Assembly: GCA_026393535.1 (NCBI GenBank)
Contig: JAPKZY010000105.1
Location: 62,001 to 126,000, forward strand
Source of the DNA: Actinomycetota bacterium
GTDB lineage: Bacteria; Actinomycetota; Acidimicrobiia; Acidimicrobiales; Ilumatobacteraceae
Direction: 5' to 3'
Length of the DNA stretch: 64,000 nt
The notes under the pieces are model-generated. The model had not been told where the DNA came from. It was given only the letters and a program-made list of their open reading frames with translations, and did not search any database. The position numbers and the translations under genes are program-made. Shown in pieces: positions 42,908 through 51,897 of this stretch; within the stretch, counting starts at the first letter, position 1; each line of letters begins with the position of its first letter.

Positions 42908-43639
42908 CTACGTTCGAGGAACGAAACCGATTTCATTTTTGTAGGTTTCAACCATGGTGTCCACGTGGTCGCTAAAGACAGCATCGAAGCCCATACGAAG
43001 CGACGTCGACAAGACATAGTCATATTGACAATCCCAGCCGAACGCAAACATCCCGAATTTATGGACCAAGGTTGTGGTCCCGCCAGTCCAGTCAGAGTGA
43101 TGCATGTTCAGGCAATCAACACCGTTAGTCGATAGCTTCGCGCACCGCATCTCTAAACCTTCTTTGATTCTAGAGAGACGAGTTGAGTCAACGAGGCGCA
43201 CGTTCGGCAATAGAGAACGTTGCGCAATTACAACAGCACTTGAATAGTGACATAACCATAAACGTGATTCGTCGAATCCACAATTTTGAGCAGTCTCTGT
43301 TGTCCGCTTAAAGCTTTGATCATCCTTAATGTCAATACTTAAATCAAAATCCGTTCCACACAATTCAAACAACGAAGCAAGGGTAGGTATGTGTGCCGGT
43401 AATTCCGAGAGACGTAGGGTTGAAATGGGACGATTGCGTGCAAGTTTTCTTACAACGCCATCGTGGTCAAGAACAACATGACCGTCGGCAGTTGTCCATG
43501 CGTCAGTCTCGAGACCATTTGCACCAAGCCGTAATGCAAGTGCGAAAGCATCGAGAGTGTTTTCAGGTGCGTGGGCCATTCCGCCTCTGTGGGCGAAGGC
43601 AATTGGGTCAGACCGAAGGGAGGCAATGCGTTGTTGCAC
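42908..43639 (-). CDS. Glycerophosphodiester phosphodiesterase
   Basis: 243 residues, TIM-barrel GDPD family. Signature residues: FAHRGG (catalytic His), PENTLDAF, GLETDAW (metal Glu, Asp), and VVLDHDGVV (second His). SIDIKDD continues the active site. No signal peptide, so it cleaves glycerophosphodiesters from phospholipid turnover in the cytosol. GTG start supported by TAGTGT and GGAGG. Divergent from tatB over 36 bp. Confidence 0.92.
   Translation of the reverse strand: MQQRIASLRSDPIAFAHRGGMAHAPENTLDAFALALRLGANGLETDAWTTADGHVVLDHDGVVRKLARNRPISTLRLSELPAHIPTLASLFELCGTDFDLSIDIKDDQSFKRTTETAQNCGFDESRLWLCHYSSAVVIAQRSLLPNVRLVDSTRLSRIKEGLEMRCAKLSTNGVDCLNMHHSDWTGGTTTLVHKFGMFAFGWDCQYDYVLSTSLRMGFDAVFSDHVDTMVETYKNEIGFVPRT
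42911..42940 (+). terminator. Weak hairpin plus U-run after lepB
   Basis: CGTTC-GAG-GAACG, then a second small stem (GAAA-CCGA-TTTC) and ATTTTT follow the lepB stop, overlapping the end of the convergent GDPD gene. The stems are short, so termination is uncertain. Confidence 0.25.
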
Positions 43640-43645
43640 CCTCCA

Positions 43646-43651
43646 ACACTA
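43646..43651 (-). promoter_or_regulatory. Leaderless -10 element TAGTGT for GDPD
   Basis: TAGTGT, 6 nt (TGGAGG), GTG at 43639. Confidence 0.5.
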
Positions 43652-43663
43652 GGTGTCTGCTTC

Positions 43664-43669
43664 TATGCT
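43664..43669 (+). promoter_or_regulatory. Leaderless -10 element TATGCT for tatB-tatC-helY
   Basis: TATGCT, 6 nt, GTG at 43676. Its -35 region would lie on the GDPD -10, so the divergent promoters interlock. Confidence 0.5.
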
Positions 43670-43675
43670 GAACGG

Positions 43676-44008
43676 GTGTTCAATATGTCCGGCAGTGAGA
43701 TTATTTTTCTGCTCGTTGCAGGGCTTGTCGTATTAGGACCTGAGCGCCTTCCCGGAGTCATTCGTAGAGGGGGAAAGATTTACGGAGATCTTCGGCGCGC
43801 CGCTAGCGGTTACGAAAAGGAGTTCCGTCAGACATTCTCAGAGCCCATCAACGAACTCAAATCGACAGCTGATCAAATGCGTCATGGTTTCGGTCTTGTT
43901 GACACAGAGCCGTCACCCCCGATGCGACCAGAGCAGGCCGCGTATCCGAAGCCAGACTTTTCAGCAACAGACGTAGATGTTCCAGCGCTCAACACTGACG
44001 ATGAGTGA
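43676..44008 (+). CDS. tatB: Sec-independent translocase protein TatB
   Basis: A TatA/B family protein: N-terminal membrane helix (IIFLLVAGLVVL), the GPERLP hinge, an amphipathic helix with RRAASGYEKEF, and an acidic Pro-rich tail. GPERLP and the long tail favour TatB over TatA. With TatC it binds twin-arginine signals; TatA is not in the window. GTG 43676 is favoured by its -10; ATG 43685 is an alternative. It overlaps tatC by 8 bp. Confidence 0.88.
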   Translation: MFNMSGSEIIFLLVAGLVVLGPERLPGVIRRGGKIYGDLRRAASGYEKEFRQTFSEPINELKSTADQMRHGFGLVDTEPSPPMRPEQAAYPKPDFSATDVDVPALNTDDE

Positions 44009-44762
44009 CACCTCAGCCAGCCCAATCGAAGGTATGTCCATGATGGATCACCTTCGCGAATTGCGGATGCGACTCGTACGTATTGTCCTAGCAGTCGGAA
44101 TTTCCACTCTGGTGCTTCTTGCCTTCTATGACCAGTTGAAGAATATGTTGACGCGCCCATATACGAATCTATGTGCCCGACGTCCTGATTTTCACTGCGA
44201 TGGCTCGCTTTTCTCACTGGGTCCACTCGATGGATTTACCGCCCGGATGAGAGTGTGCGTGTATGGAGGGCTAGTTCTTGCTCTGCCAATCATTCTCTGG
44301 CAAATATGGCGATTTATCGTTCCTGCATTGTCCAAGCGTGAAAAAAATTATGCGGTCCCGTTCATTGCTTCTTCAGTGCTTCTCTTTTCATTTGGCTGCT
44401 ATTTGGCCTATTGGACTCTCGACAAGGCATTGGAATTTCTCATCTCATGGTCTGGCAGTGACGTCACCCAGGCGTACCAAGTGACGAAATATATAAATCT
44501 AGTTGTGATGATGATGTTGGCATTTGGCGTTGGTTTTCTCAGCCCCGTCCTTCTTGTCTTCTTACAACTGGTGTCTGCCGTGACTCCTAAGACATTGATC
44601 AAGCAATGGCGGTATGCCGTGATGGGCATTTTCGTGGCAGCCGCCGTGATTACACCGTCGGGTGATCCCATCAGCATGTTGGCACTGGCGGTTCCTCTAA
44701 CAATTCTGTATCTCATTGCGGTATTGGTTGGTTGGCTGCTCACGCGTCGAAGGGTTGCGTAG
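44001..44762 (+). CDS. tatC: Sec-independent translocase protein TatC
   Basis: 253 residues with six membrane helices. The N-terminal MDHLRELRMRLVR precedes the first helix; the loop RRPDFHCDGSLFSLGPLDGFTARMRVCVYGG is family-typical, as is FIVPALSKREKNY. TatC is the receptor for folded Tat substrates. It is followed 4 bp later by helY, the same order as in mycobacteria. Confidence 0.95.
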   Translation: MSDTSASPIEGMSMMDHLRELRMRLVRIVLAVGISTLVLLAFYDQLKNMLTRPYTNLCARRPDFHCDGSLFSLGPLDGFTARMRVCVYGGLVLALPIILWQIWRFIVPALSKREKNYAVPFIASSVLLFSFGCYLAYWTLDKALEFLISWSGSDVTQAYQVTKYINLVVMMMLAFGVGFLSPVLLVFLQLVSAVTPKTLIKQWRYAVMGIFVAAAVITPSGDPISMLALAVPLTILYLIAVLVGWLLTRRRVA

Positions 44763-44766
44763 TTCT

Positions 44767-47322
44767 GTGTCTGAGGTTCGCGCAACATTCCTTCAGTCTT
44801 TAAATTACGAACCAGACGTTTTTCAAATTAAGGCCATGAACTCAATTGATGCTGACGCCTCTATCCTGGTAGCAGCCCCAACTGGGTCTGGCAAGACTCT
44901 CATTGCGGAATACGCAATAGCGAGAGCACGATCTTTAGGTCTGCGTGCGTTCTACACAACGCCAATAAAGGCCTTGTCTAACCAAAAATATCGAGACTTA
45001 CAGAATTTGTATGGCGCACACAAAGTTGGGCTTGTGACTGGAGACAACGCAGTCAATGCAGAGGCGCCGGTAGTGGTCATGACTACTGAAGTTCTTCGAA
45101 ACATGATTTATTCGCAGTCCAGCCGTCTAGAAGATTTAGGTGTCGTGATTCTTGATGAGGTTCATTATCTCCAAGATGCATATCGCGGACCTGTGTGGGA
45201 AGAAGTAATTATTCAACTCGACCCAGAGGTGCAATTGGTTTGTTTGTCTGCAACGGTGTCCAACGCCGACGAAGTAGGCGATTGGCTCTCAACAGTACGC
45301 GGTAGAACCGATGTTGTTGTTGAGACCACCCGTCCCATTGAACTTGTTAACCACTTTGCACTGTTTGACAACGCATCTAAGCAATGCGAAATGTTCGAGA
45401 CGGTTGTTGCTGGGGAACCTAATCGTCATGTGCTACGACTTCTATCGAACGCAACTCAGGTTCGAGGCAGATCTGGACAAAATGGTGGTAAGAAACCACG
45501 CCGATTTTCTCCGCCAACACGTCCTGAAATAGTCGAACTTCTTGAAGACCAATCCATGTTGCCCGCCATAGTATTTATCTTTAGTAGAGCCCAATGCGAA
45601 GATGCAGTTCATTCATGCATGAATGCCGGCATGGTGTTGACATCTCTAGAAGAAGAGATACAAATACGAGAGATTGTTGAGCGACATTGCGAGAATCTCA
45701 CCGCGGACGATAAAGACGCATTGCTATACCACAACTTTATTGATGATGTTGCCAGTGGAATCTCTTGTCATCACGCTGGAATGATTCCCATGTTTAAAGA
45801 AGCAGTTGAAGAATGTTTCGTACAAGGGTTGGTCAAGGTTGTCTTTGCGACAGAAACTCTTGCAGTCGGAATAAACATGCCAGCGCGGGCAGTAGTGATT
45901 GAAAAGCTCACGAAATATACGGGAGAGCATCACCAGTTGTTGAAGGCTTCAGAGTTCACGCAATTGACTGGTCGTGCAGGTCGTCGCGGTTTGGATGACA
46001 TTGGGCACGCAATTTCACTGTGGAATCCGTTTGTGGACTTTGACCAGGTAGTCGGGCTAGCCCTGAGCCGTAGCTTTCGTTTGTCCTCGGCCTTCCGACC
46101 GACTTTTAACATGGCAGTAAATATGGTTCGCAATCGTTCTCTTGATGGTGCACACCACATTTTGAATCTGTCGTTCGCGCAATTTCAAGCCGATAAGGAC
46201 GTTGTGACTTCAGAGGCATCTCTCGACGGTCGCAAGCGCGAACTTATATTGCTCGAGAAGGCTTTCGCAGAGAAGGACTTTGGTCAAGAGAATGTCACGT
46301 CCTCAGACCTGATGGCTTCTTCTGTTGAAGCAGAGATTGCGCTTCGGTCATTGCGACCTGGAGACATTGTCATGTTCGATGCATCCAACATCAGAGGACG
46401 TGGTCTGATCATCAGCACAGCTGCTCGACGCTCAGGTATTCGACTAACTGTTGTCACACCCAGTCGCAAGATCCTCGACGTCATGGCAAAGGATTTACGT
46501 TCGCTTCCGCTGAAGGCTGGCCACGCTGACCTACCTGTGCCCTTTGAACCTGCTCGTACCGAGTTTATTCGTGAGTCGGCTGCACGTCTAGTGAAAGCAA
46601 AAATCGACGAGACAATGGGACGAGCGATGCAGGAGCAGTCTGGCCCACGTGTCGTCGATTCACCTTTGTCACACAAAAGTATTCGCAAGCTACGAAACGA
46701 AATAGAACAGATGGAGAGCAGGGTTGGCACACGTGCCGGTTCAGTGGGCTCTCGCTTTATGGATGTAGTTCACATGTTGGAGGAAATGAACTACATCTCA
46801 GAGTGGACTTTGACGGAGAAGGGCGAGATGCTTGCGGGCATCTTTCACGAGTCTGATTTATTGATCGTAGAAGTAATGAACCGTGGGTTGTTCGACAACC
46901 TTTCTGTTAATGATTTGGTAGCGGTATTGTCCACATTGGTATATGAGCCCCGTGGCGGTGATTCTGGCGGTGCACCACGTTGGCCCAATGATCAAGTGCG
47001 CCAAAGATTTAAGAAGATCGAGCGAGTGAGTGAACAAGTTCAAGATATTCAACGTGAGCGCGGACTTCACCAACATCGTGCACCTAATGGGGGATTGGCA
47101 TTCGAGACTGCTGCATGGGCAAATGGGAAACCGTTGTCTAAAATTCTCGACCCTGATCTGACACCAGGAGACTTCGTTCGTTCTATGCGCCAACTTATTG
47201 ATCTCTTACGCCAAATTGTCACGACGACTTCAAATCCATCACTGCGCGACACAGCGGAATCTGCCACGCGTGCGCTCGATCGCGGGGTAGTAGCTGCAGC
47301 TTCGGGAACATCCTCGCGATGA
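44767..47322 (+). CDS. helY: Ski2-like DEAD/DEAH-box RNA helicase (HelY)
   Basis: 851 residues. Walker A APTGSGKT (37-44), motif II DEVH in VVILDEVHYL, SAT, and the second RecA-like domain with TETLAVGINMPA and QLTGRAGRRG (motif VI). A C-terminal helical region matches Ski2/Mtr4-like helicases. GTG start 5 bp after the tatC stop. It probably unwinds structured RNA during decay or processing. Its conserved position behind tatC in Actinobacteria is unexplained. ATGA overlap with the next gene. Confidence 0.93.
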   Translation: MSEVRATFLQSLNYEPDVFQIKAMNSIDADASILVAAPTGSGKTLIAEYAIARARSLGLRAFYTTPIKALSNQKYRDLQNLYGAHKVGLVTGDNAVNAEAPVVVMTTEVLRNMIYSQSSRLEDLGVVILDEVHYLQDAYRGPVWEEVIIQLDPEVQLVCLSATVSNADEVGDWLSTVRGRTDVVVETTRPIELVNHFALFDNASKQCEMFETVVAGEPNRHVLRLLSNATQVRGRSGQNGGKKPRRFSPPTRPEIVELLEDQSMLPAIVFIFSRAQCEDAVHSCMNAGMVLTSLEEEIQIREIVERHCENLTADDKDALLYHNFIDDVASGISCHHAGMIPMFKEAVEECFVQGLVKVVFATETLAVGINMPARAVVIEKLTKYTGEHHQLLKASEFTQLTGRAGRRGLDDIGHAISLWNPFVDFDQVVGLALSRSFRLSSAFRPTFNMAVNMVRNRSLDGAHHILNLSFAQFQADKDVVTSEASLDGRKRELILLEKAFAEKDFGQENVTSSDLMASSVEAEIALRSLRPGDIVMFDASNIRGRGLIISTAARRSGIRLTVVTPSRKILDVMAKDLRSLPLKAGHADLPVPFEPARTEFIRESAARLVKAKIDETMGRAMQEQSGPRVVDSPLSHKSIRKLRNEIEQMESRVGTRAGSVGSRFMDVVHMLEEMNYISEWTLTEKGEMLAGIFHESDLLIVEVMNRGLFDNLSVNDLVAVLSTLVYEPRGGDSGGAPRWPNDQVRQRFKKIERVSEQVQDIQRERGLHQHRAPNGGLAFETAAWANGKPLSKILDPDLTPGDFVRSMRQLIDLLRQIVTTTSNPSLRDTAESATRALDRGVVAAASGTSSR

Positions 47323-47918
47323 TTAGACGGGGCGAAGAGTGGGGATCGTCCACAACGCGGACCGAATCCGATGTCGTTGTTACAGGTGATATTGCATTTG
47401 CTCTCTGTTCACCGGAGCATCGACTAATTGTTTCTGGTGGTGACATTGCTCGGACCCTAGGTGACCCGCCACCACCAGACATAGGAGCCAGTTGCACCGA
47501 AGTACCGATTGATGCCTTACGCATCACAATCACTTTGCGCAACGGAAACACGACCACACAGATCGCGTCGTCACATGTGATGATCGGCAACTGGTTTCGT
47601 GGTCGTCTGATATGCGTGACAAACGGGGGATTCATCGGACGGAAGAATGTCTCTCCACGTGCACACCCGAACGACGGATTCTTAGATGTCATGTCGTTAC
47701 TTCCGTCCATGGGGTTGCAGCAGCGCTATCGAGCCCGTCAAAAGTCAATTCTTGGAACACACACACCGCACCCGCTGGTCGAAACTAGTCGTGCTCGCAC
47801 TATTGAATTCTCAGCGCTGTTTCGCTCTGAGACTCTTCGAATTGATGGTCGTCGAATCCGTGTATGGAGCTCCATACACATAGAAATTGTGCCGGATTAC
47901 TGGAGACTGCTCGTCTAG
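47319..47918 (+). CDS. Lipid-kinase C-terminal-domain-like protein, no kinase domain seen
   Basis: 199 residues of mainly beta sandwich. The segment MIGNWFRGRL...VSPRAHPNDGFLDV matches the accessory domain of diacylglycerol-kinase/YegS-like proteins, and the end LRIDGRRIRVWSS also fits. The N-terminal catalytic half with its GGDGT motif is absent. It overlaps helY by ATGA and so is co-translated. It may bind lipid or RNA without kinase activity; function unknown. Confidence 0.6.
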   Translation: MIRRGEEWGSSTTRTESDVVVTGDIAFALCSPEHRLIVSGGDIARTLGDPPPPDIGASCTEVPIDALRITITLRNGNTTTQIASSHVMIGNWFRGRLICVTNGGFIGRKNVSPRAHPNDGFLDVMSLLPSMGLQQRYRARQKSILGTHTPHPLVETSRARTIEFSALFRSETLRIDGRRIRVWSSIHIEIVPDYWRLLV

Positions 47919-47923
47919 CCATC

Positions 47924-47929
47924 TACGGT
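47924..47929 (+). promoter_or_regulatory. Leaderless -10 element TACGGT for the MDR dehydrogenase
   Basis: TACGGT, 6 nt, ATG at 47936. Confidence 0.5.
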
Positions 47930-47935
47930 GGTGGA

Positions 47936-48931
47936 ATGCAATCTTGGATATTGAACGAATCACCCGGCACCTATGTGTGGGGAGACATCGCAACGCCAGA
48001 ACCTCAGGAGAATGAAGTTCGGATCCGCGTTGTAGCGAGCGCCCTGAATCATATGGATCTGTGGGTTACACGCGGAATGCCAAAACCTCCACTTCCACAC
48101 GTTCCCGGATGCGATGTCGCAGGAATCGTTGACGCAATCGGAAGCAAAGTGACATCAGTTTCTGTCGGAGACGAAGTAGTAGTGAACCCTGGCATTTCGC
48201 CCATCGAAGACATCGTGCGATACGGCAACAATTCACCTATGGGACCTGGTTTTATGATTTGGGGTGAGCACTGTCATGGAGGTCATGCAACCTTTTCGAT
48301 GGCCCCCGATAGAAATGTTCGTCCTCGGCCTTTGAACAGAACGTGGTTTGAATGTGCAGCATTTCCACTCGCGTATCTCACAGCACTACGAATGCTGAAT
48401 AGAGCACGCGTTGCACCAGGTGAGACAGTCTTAATTGTCGGCATCGGATCGGGCGTCTCAACCGCAGCATTGGCATTAGCTAATTTCATGGGGGCTCAGG
48501 CAACCGTCACGAGCAGAGATGCTGCCAAGCGTTCTCAAGCACTCCAAATGGGAGCAGTTTCAGCGATCGATTCAGCCGATGCCAAATGGCCAGTGCAGGC
48601 CGATGTTGTTATAGAAAGCGTCGGCCCTGCAACATGGGATAAATCTGTTCGCTCGCTAGCCCCAGGTGGACGCATGGTGGTGTGTGGAGGTACATCTGGT
48701 TCCACAGCCGAAATCAATATTCCACGCCTGTTCTTTAAACAGTACGAGATCATCGGTTCTTCGATGGGAAGTTACGAAGAATTCGATCAACTCCTTGCCA
48801 TTATCAACAATGGCCTGCCGATTGCGATTGACAATGTCTACCCATTGCAGCAATACGAGACAGCACTGTCTCGACTCGAACGTGGAGACCAACTCGGAAA
48901 GATTGTTCTTGATCACGGAGTGACACCGTGA
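47936..48931 (+). CDS. Zinc-type alcohol dehydrogenase-like/quinone oxidoreductase (MDR)
   Basis: 331 residues of the medium-chain dehydrogenase family. N-terminal GroES-like part with ALNHMDLWVTRGMP, HVPGCDVAGIV and GDEVVVNPGI; nucleotide domain with VLIVGIGSGVSTAALALA. The catalytic zinc Cys of true alcohol dehydrogenases appears replaced (NHMD), and no four-cysteine structural loop is evident, so an NADPH enoyl/quinone reductase is as likely. GTGA overlap with the M20 gene suggests a pair. Confidence 0.85.
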   Translation: MQSWILNESPGTYVWGDIATPEPQENEVRIRVVASALNHMDLWVTRGMPKPPLPHVPGCDVAGIVDAIGSKVTSVSVGDEVVVNPGISPIEDIVRYGNNSPMGPGFMIWGEHCHGGHATFSMAPDRNVRPRPLNRTWFECAAFPLAYLTALRMLNRARVAPGETVLIVGIGSGVSTAALALANFMGAQATVTSRDAAKRSQALQMGAVSAIDSADAKWPVQADVVIESVGPATWDKSVRSLAPGGRMVVCGGTSGSTAEINIPRLFFKQYEIIGSSMGSYEEFDQLLAIINNGLPIAIDNVYPLQQYETALSRLERGDQLGKIVLDHGVTP

Positions 48932-50130
48932 ACCTTTCAGACGTTGAAAAGCTAAAGGTCAAGGCGTGTGCCCTGATTGACAAGAATGCTGAAACTCTCG
49001 TCAACGTGAGCCATGAGATTCATGATCATCCTGAGCAGAATTATGAAGAAGTTTTTGCATCAGAGTTATTAACTCGGACTGCAAATGATCAGGGCGTACA
49101 CGTAGAACTTGGTGCATTCGATTGCGCAACTGGATTCTCTGGAGATGTTGGTTCGGGCCCGACAGTGTGCATCATGAGCGAATACGACGCACTGCCTGAT
49201 ATCGGTCACGGTTGTGGACATAACATCATCGCGGCCGCAGGTCTAGGAGCAGCCATTGCTCTTGCATCGATTGCAGAGGCCTCAGGTGGTCGCGTTCGCT
49301 ACATGGGCACGCCAGCAGAAGAAGGGGGAGGCGGAAAGATTTTGATGGCTCGCAATGGAGCGCTGGCGGGAGTCGATCTGGCCATGATGGTGCACCCGGC
49401 GGACGCAGATTTGGTAACTATCGACGCCATAGCTCTGCAACAACTACTAGTGGAATACACCGGACAAGAATCCCATGCAGCTGCTGCTCCGCATTTAGGT
49501 CGTAACGCACTCGATGCAGCAGTACTTGGTTACATGGCAGTCGCCACCCTGCGACAGCACATCATGCCAACGGAACGTATTCACGGAATCTTTTTGAAGT
49601 CAGGGGAGAAGCCAAACATTGTTCCTCGTGAGGCATCAAGCGAATGGTATGTCCGATCTGACAATGTCACTTCACTTGCGGCTCTCAAACCCCGCGTACT
49701 TGCATCACTCGAGTCCGGGGCGCATGCATGCGGATGTTCTGTTTCACATGAATGGATTGGAACGGCATACGCAGACATGGTGACAAATAACACCATGGGA
49801 ACAATGTACGCACACAATGCTCTCACCCTTGGTCGTACTGTCACTGATCCACGACATGGTGGGCACAGAGTTGTCGGCAGTACAGACATGGGAAATGTGA
49901 GCCATCTAGTACCGTCAATTCACCCAATGATTGCGTCAGCCCCAGCGGGAACATCGATTCACACCAAACAATTTGCTCAATTTGCGCGGTCACCGATGGC
50001 AGACCAAGCGGTACTCGACGGCGCTAAAGCAATGGCTATGACTGCTATCGATTTCTGGACATCATCCGAGCGTCAACAAGCAGTCGCTGCAGAGTTTCAA
50101 GCCGCTAGTACCGATAAGAATGTTCTGTAG
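48928..50130 (+). CDS. M20 family amidohydrolase (AbgB/carboxypeptidase-like)
   Basis: 400 residues. Metal-binding motifs: MSEYDALPDIGHGCGHN and TPAEEGGGGKI, with a dimerisation domain insert between about 190 and 300. It fits the M20D group such as aminobenzoyl-glutamate hydrolases and amidohydrolases that remove acyl groups from amino acids. GTG start overlaps the MDR dehydrogenase by 4 bp. Substrate unknown. Confidence 0.87.
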   Translation: MNLSDVEKLKVKACALIDKNAETLVNVSHEIHDHPEQNYEEVFASELLTRTANDQGVHVELGAFDCATGFSGDVGSGPTVCIMSEYDALPDIGHGCGHNIIAAAGLGAAIALASIAEASGGRVRYMGTPAEEGGGGKILMARNGALAGVDLAMMVHPADADLVTIDAIALQQLLVEYTGQESHAAAAPHLGRNALDAAVLGYMAVATLRQHIMPTERIHGIFLKSGEKPNIVPREASSEWYVRSDNVTSLAALKPRVLASLESGAHACGCSVSHEWIGTAYADMVTNNTMGTMYAHNALTLGRTVTDPRHGGHRVVGSTDMGNVSHLVPSIHPMIASAPAGTSIHTKQFAQFARSPMADQAVLDGAKAMAMTAIDFWTSSERQQAVAAEFQAASTDKNVL

Positions 50131-50161
50131 CGGTATCCCTCTTAACGACCTACGCGACTCC

Positions 50162-50167
50162 TAGGCT
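50162..50167 (+). promoter_or_regulatory. -10 element TAGGCT for the tandem ThyX gene
   Basis: TAGGCT, 8 nt, GTG at 50176. Confidence 0.4.
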
Positions 50168-50175
50168 CAAATGTC

Positions 50176-51783
50176 GTGAGTGTTTATGTCCCAGAGGAAT
50201 TTACTGATGCGGAATCAGACATTCTTCGTCGTTATTTTACAAATCTTGATCTTCCAGTGTTCGCGTTGGTCAATTTGCCAGAAGTTGTAAAAGGAGCATT
50301 GTTTGCTCGTTACAGCCGTAGTCCACGCAGCCTGCGTCGTCTCTTTCTTGATGAGTTTGTCAACGATCTTGAAATTGCCGGAGACCAAGCTGTCGATGCC
50401 ACAGTCGGAGTAGACAGAGCAGAGACTCTCTATGAAAAAGTTTTCGTCGAATACGGCGATGACTCTGTCGCACAACTGGGCGGTGTTCATCTTGCGTGTG
50501 AACAGTCATCTAATATTTTGACCAAGATTCTCGAGTGGGGTCGCCTTATGAGCTACCTCGAGCAGAGCACCCGCTACATCGCCTATGACGACAGACTCGG
50601 AGGGCGCTATCGCTATTACCGCGACCCGGACATCCTTGAAGGCAGGTTCGGTACGCGTTATGTCGGCGACATGGATCGTATGTTTGATTCCTATAGCCAA
50701 CTTGCAGAACTAGTCACTGAACATGTGCGGTCGACTGTTGTTAAAGGTCCGAAAGATAGCGACTTTGTGTACCGTCAGGCCACTCGTGCCAAAGCACTCG
50801 ATGCGGTCCGCGGACTGTTGCCTGCCTCTTCCTTATCAAATGTCGGTATTTACGGAAGCGGACAAGGTTACGAGCAACTCTTGTTGCGCATGAGAGCGCA
50901 TCCTTTACCCGAAGCGCGTTATTACGCAGACATGATGCTTGTTGAATTGCGCAAAGTGATTCCATCGTTCTTGAGACGAGTCGACGTTCCTGAAAGAGGA
51001 GTGAAGTGGTCTGATTATCTTTCAACTAACACTGCTGCAATGACCGACCTTGTCGACGCAATCATGGGCGATGACATTGCGACAGATGTTGACGAAGTGA
51101 CGCTGGTCGATTTTGATCCAGACGGTGAAAACAAACTGGTGGCTGCGGCGTGTTACCAGTACTCACATTTGTCAGAGTCTCAGATTCGTATGCGAGTTGA
51201 AGCGATGAGCGTGGCAGACAAGACCGACATCCTGAATGCGTACATCGGAAACCGCGACAACCGTCGCCATCGCCCAGGTAGGGCCTTCGAAAGCATTGAC
51301 TACCGGTTCGATGTGCTCTCTGACTACGGCGCATTTCGCGATATGCAACGGCATCGCCTACTAACAATTGAGTGGCAGCCTTTGACTCCGTACCACGGTT
51401 ATTCCCGTCCAGAACTTGTGGATGCAGCTGGTGGAGCTGAGATGTTTGATGAAGTCATGGCTCGATCTTCCTCGTTGTACGACGCCCTTGCGGCCGACTA
51501 TCCGTATCAGGCCAGTTACGCCGTTTCCATGGCCTACAGAATTCGCTACGTGATGCAGTTCAACGCCCGTGAGGCGATGCACATGCTGGAACTGCGTTCT
51601 GGTCCACAAGGCCATCCTTCGTACCGCAGGGTGGCTCTGGAGATGCATAAGCAGATCTCTGAGAAAGCCGGGCATCATGCCGTTGCCGCTGCAATGTCCC
51701 ATATGACAACTGAAGTACCCGAACTCGAAAGACTTGAGTCTGAAAGGCGCGCAGAGTCAAAACGGTCCGTTAAAGATCAGTAA
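50176..51783 (+). CDS. Tandem ThyX-like protein (FAD-dependent thymidylate synthase family)
   Basis: 535 residues, about twice a ThyX. Each half has ThyX-like elements: the first has ILEWGRLMSYLEQSTRYIAY and ARYYADMMLVELRKVIPSF; the second has FRDMQRHRLLTIEWQPLTP and QFNAREAMHMLELRSGPQGH. Canonical ThyX has RHRxxSxNxxSxRY for dUMP/FAD binding. Here RHR survives only in the second half and the serines are lost, so thymidylate synthesis is doubtful. Single-copy leaderless unit. A short hairpin (GTGAC-AAGC-GTCAC, 51792-51805) follows the stop. Confidence 0.8.
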   Translation: MSVYVPEEFTDAESDILRRYFTNLDLPVFALVNLPEVVKGALFARYSRSPRSLRRLFLDEFVNDLEIAGDQAVDATVGVDRAETLYEKVFVEYGDDSVAQLGGVHLACEQSSNILTKILEWGRLMSYLEQSTRYIAYDDRLGGRYRYYRDPDILEGRFGTRYVGDMDRMFDSYSQLAELVTEHVRSTVVKGPKDSDFVYRQATRAKALDAVRGLLPASSLSNVGIYGSGQGYEQLLLRMRAHPLPEARYYADMMLVELRKVIPSFLRRVDVPERGVKWSDYLSTNTAAMTDLVDAIMGDDIATDVDEVTLVDFDPDGENKLVAAACYQYSHLSESQIRMRVEAMSVADKTDILNAYIGNRDNRRHRPGRAFESIDYRFDVLSDYGAFRDMQRHRLLTIEWQPLTPYHGYSRPELVDAAGGAEMFDEVMARSSSLYDALAADYPYQASYAVSMAYRIRYVMQFNAREAMHMLELRSGPQGHPSYRRVALEMHKQISEKAGHHAVAAAMSHMTTEVPELERLESERRAESKRSVKDQ

Positions 51784-51854
51784 CAACTCTCGTGACAAGC
51801 GTCACTGTTTGATGGTATTTTGCGTGCATTCGCCGATTGGCACAGTTTCATGCC

Positions 51855-51860
51855 TAGTAT
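51855..51860 (+). promoter_or_regulatory. -10 element TAGTAT for the DUF4193-like gene
   Basis: TAGTAT, about 37 nt before the GTG, allowing a leader of roughly 30 nt. A clear -35 is not seen. Confidence 0.4.
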
Positions 51861-51886
51861 CCCGCCGCGAGTCCTTGCACAAATTT

Positions 51887-51891
51887 AGGAG
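51887..51891 (+). promoter_or_regulatory. Shine-Dalgarno AGGAG of the DUF4193-like gene
   Basis: AGGAG lies 6 nt before GTG 51898 and fixes this start. Confidence 0.65.
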
Positions 51892-51897
51892 CACATA

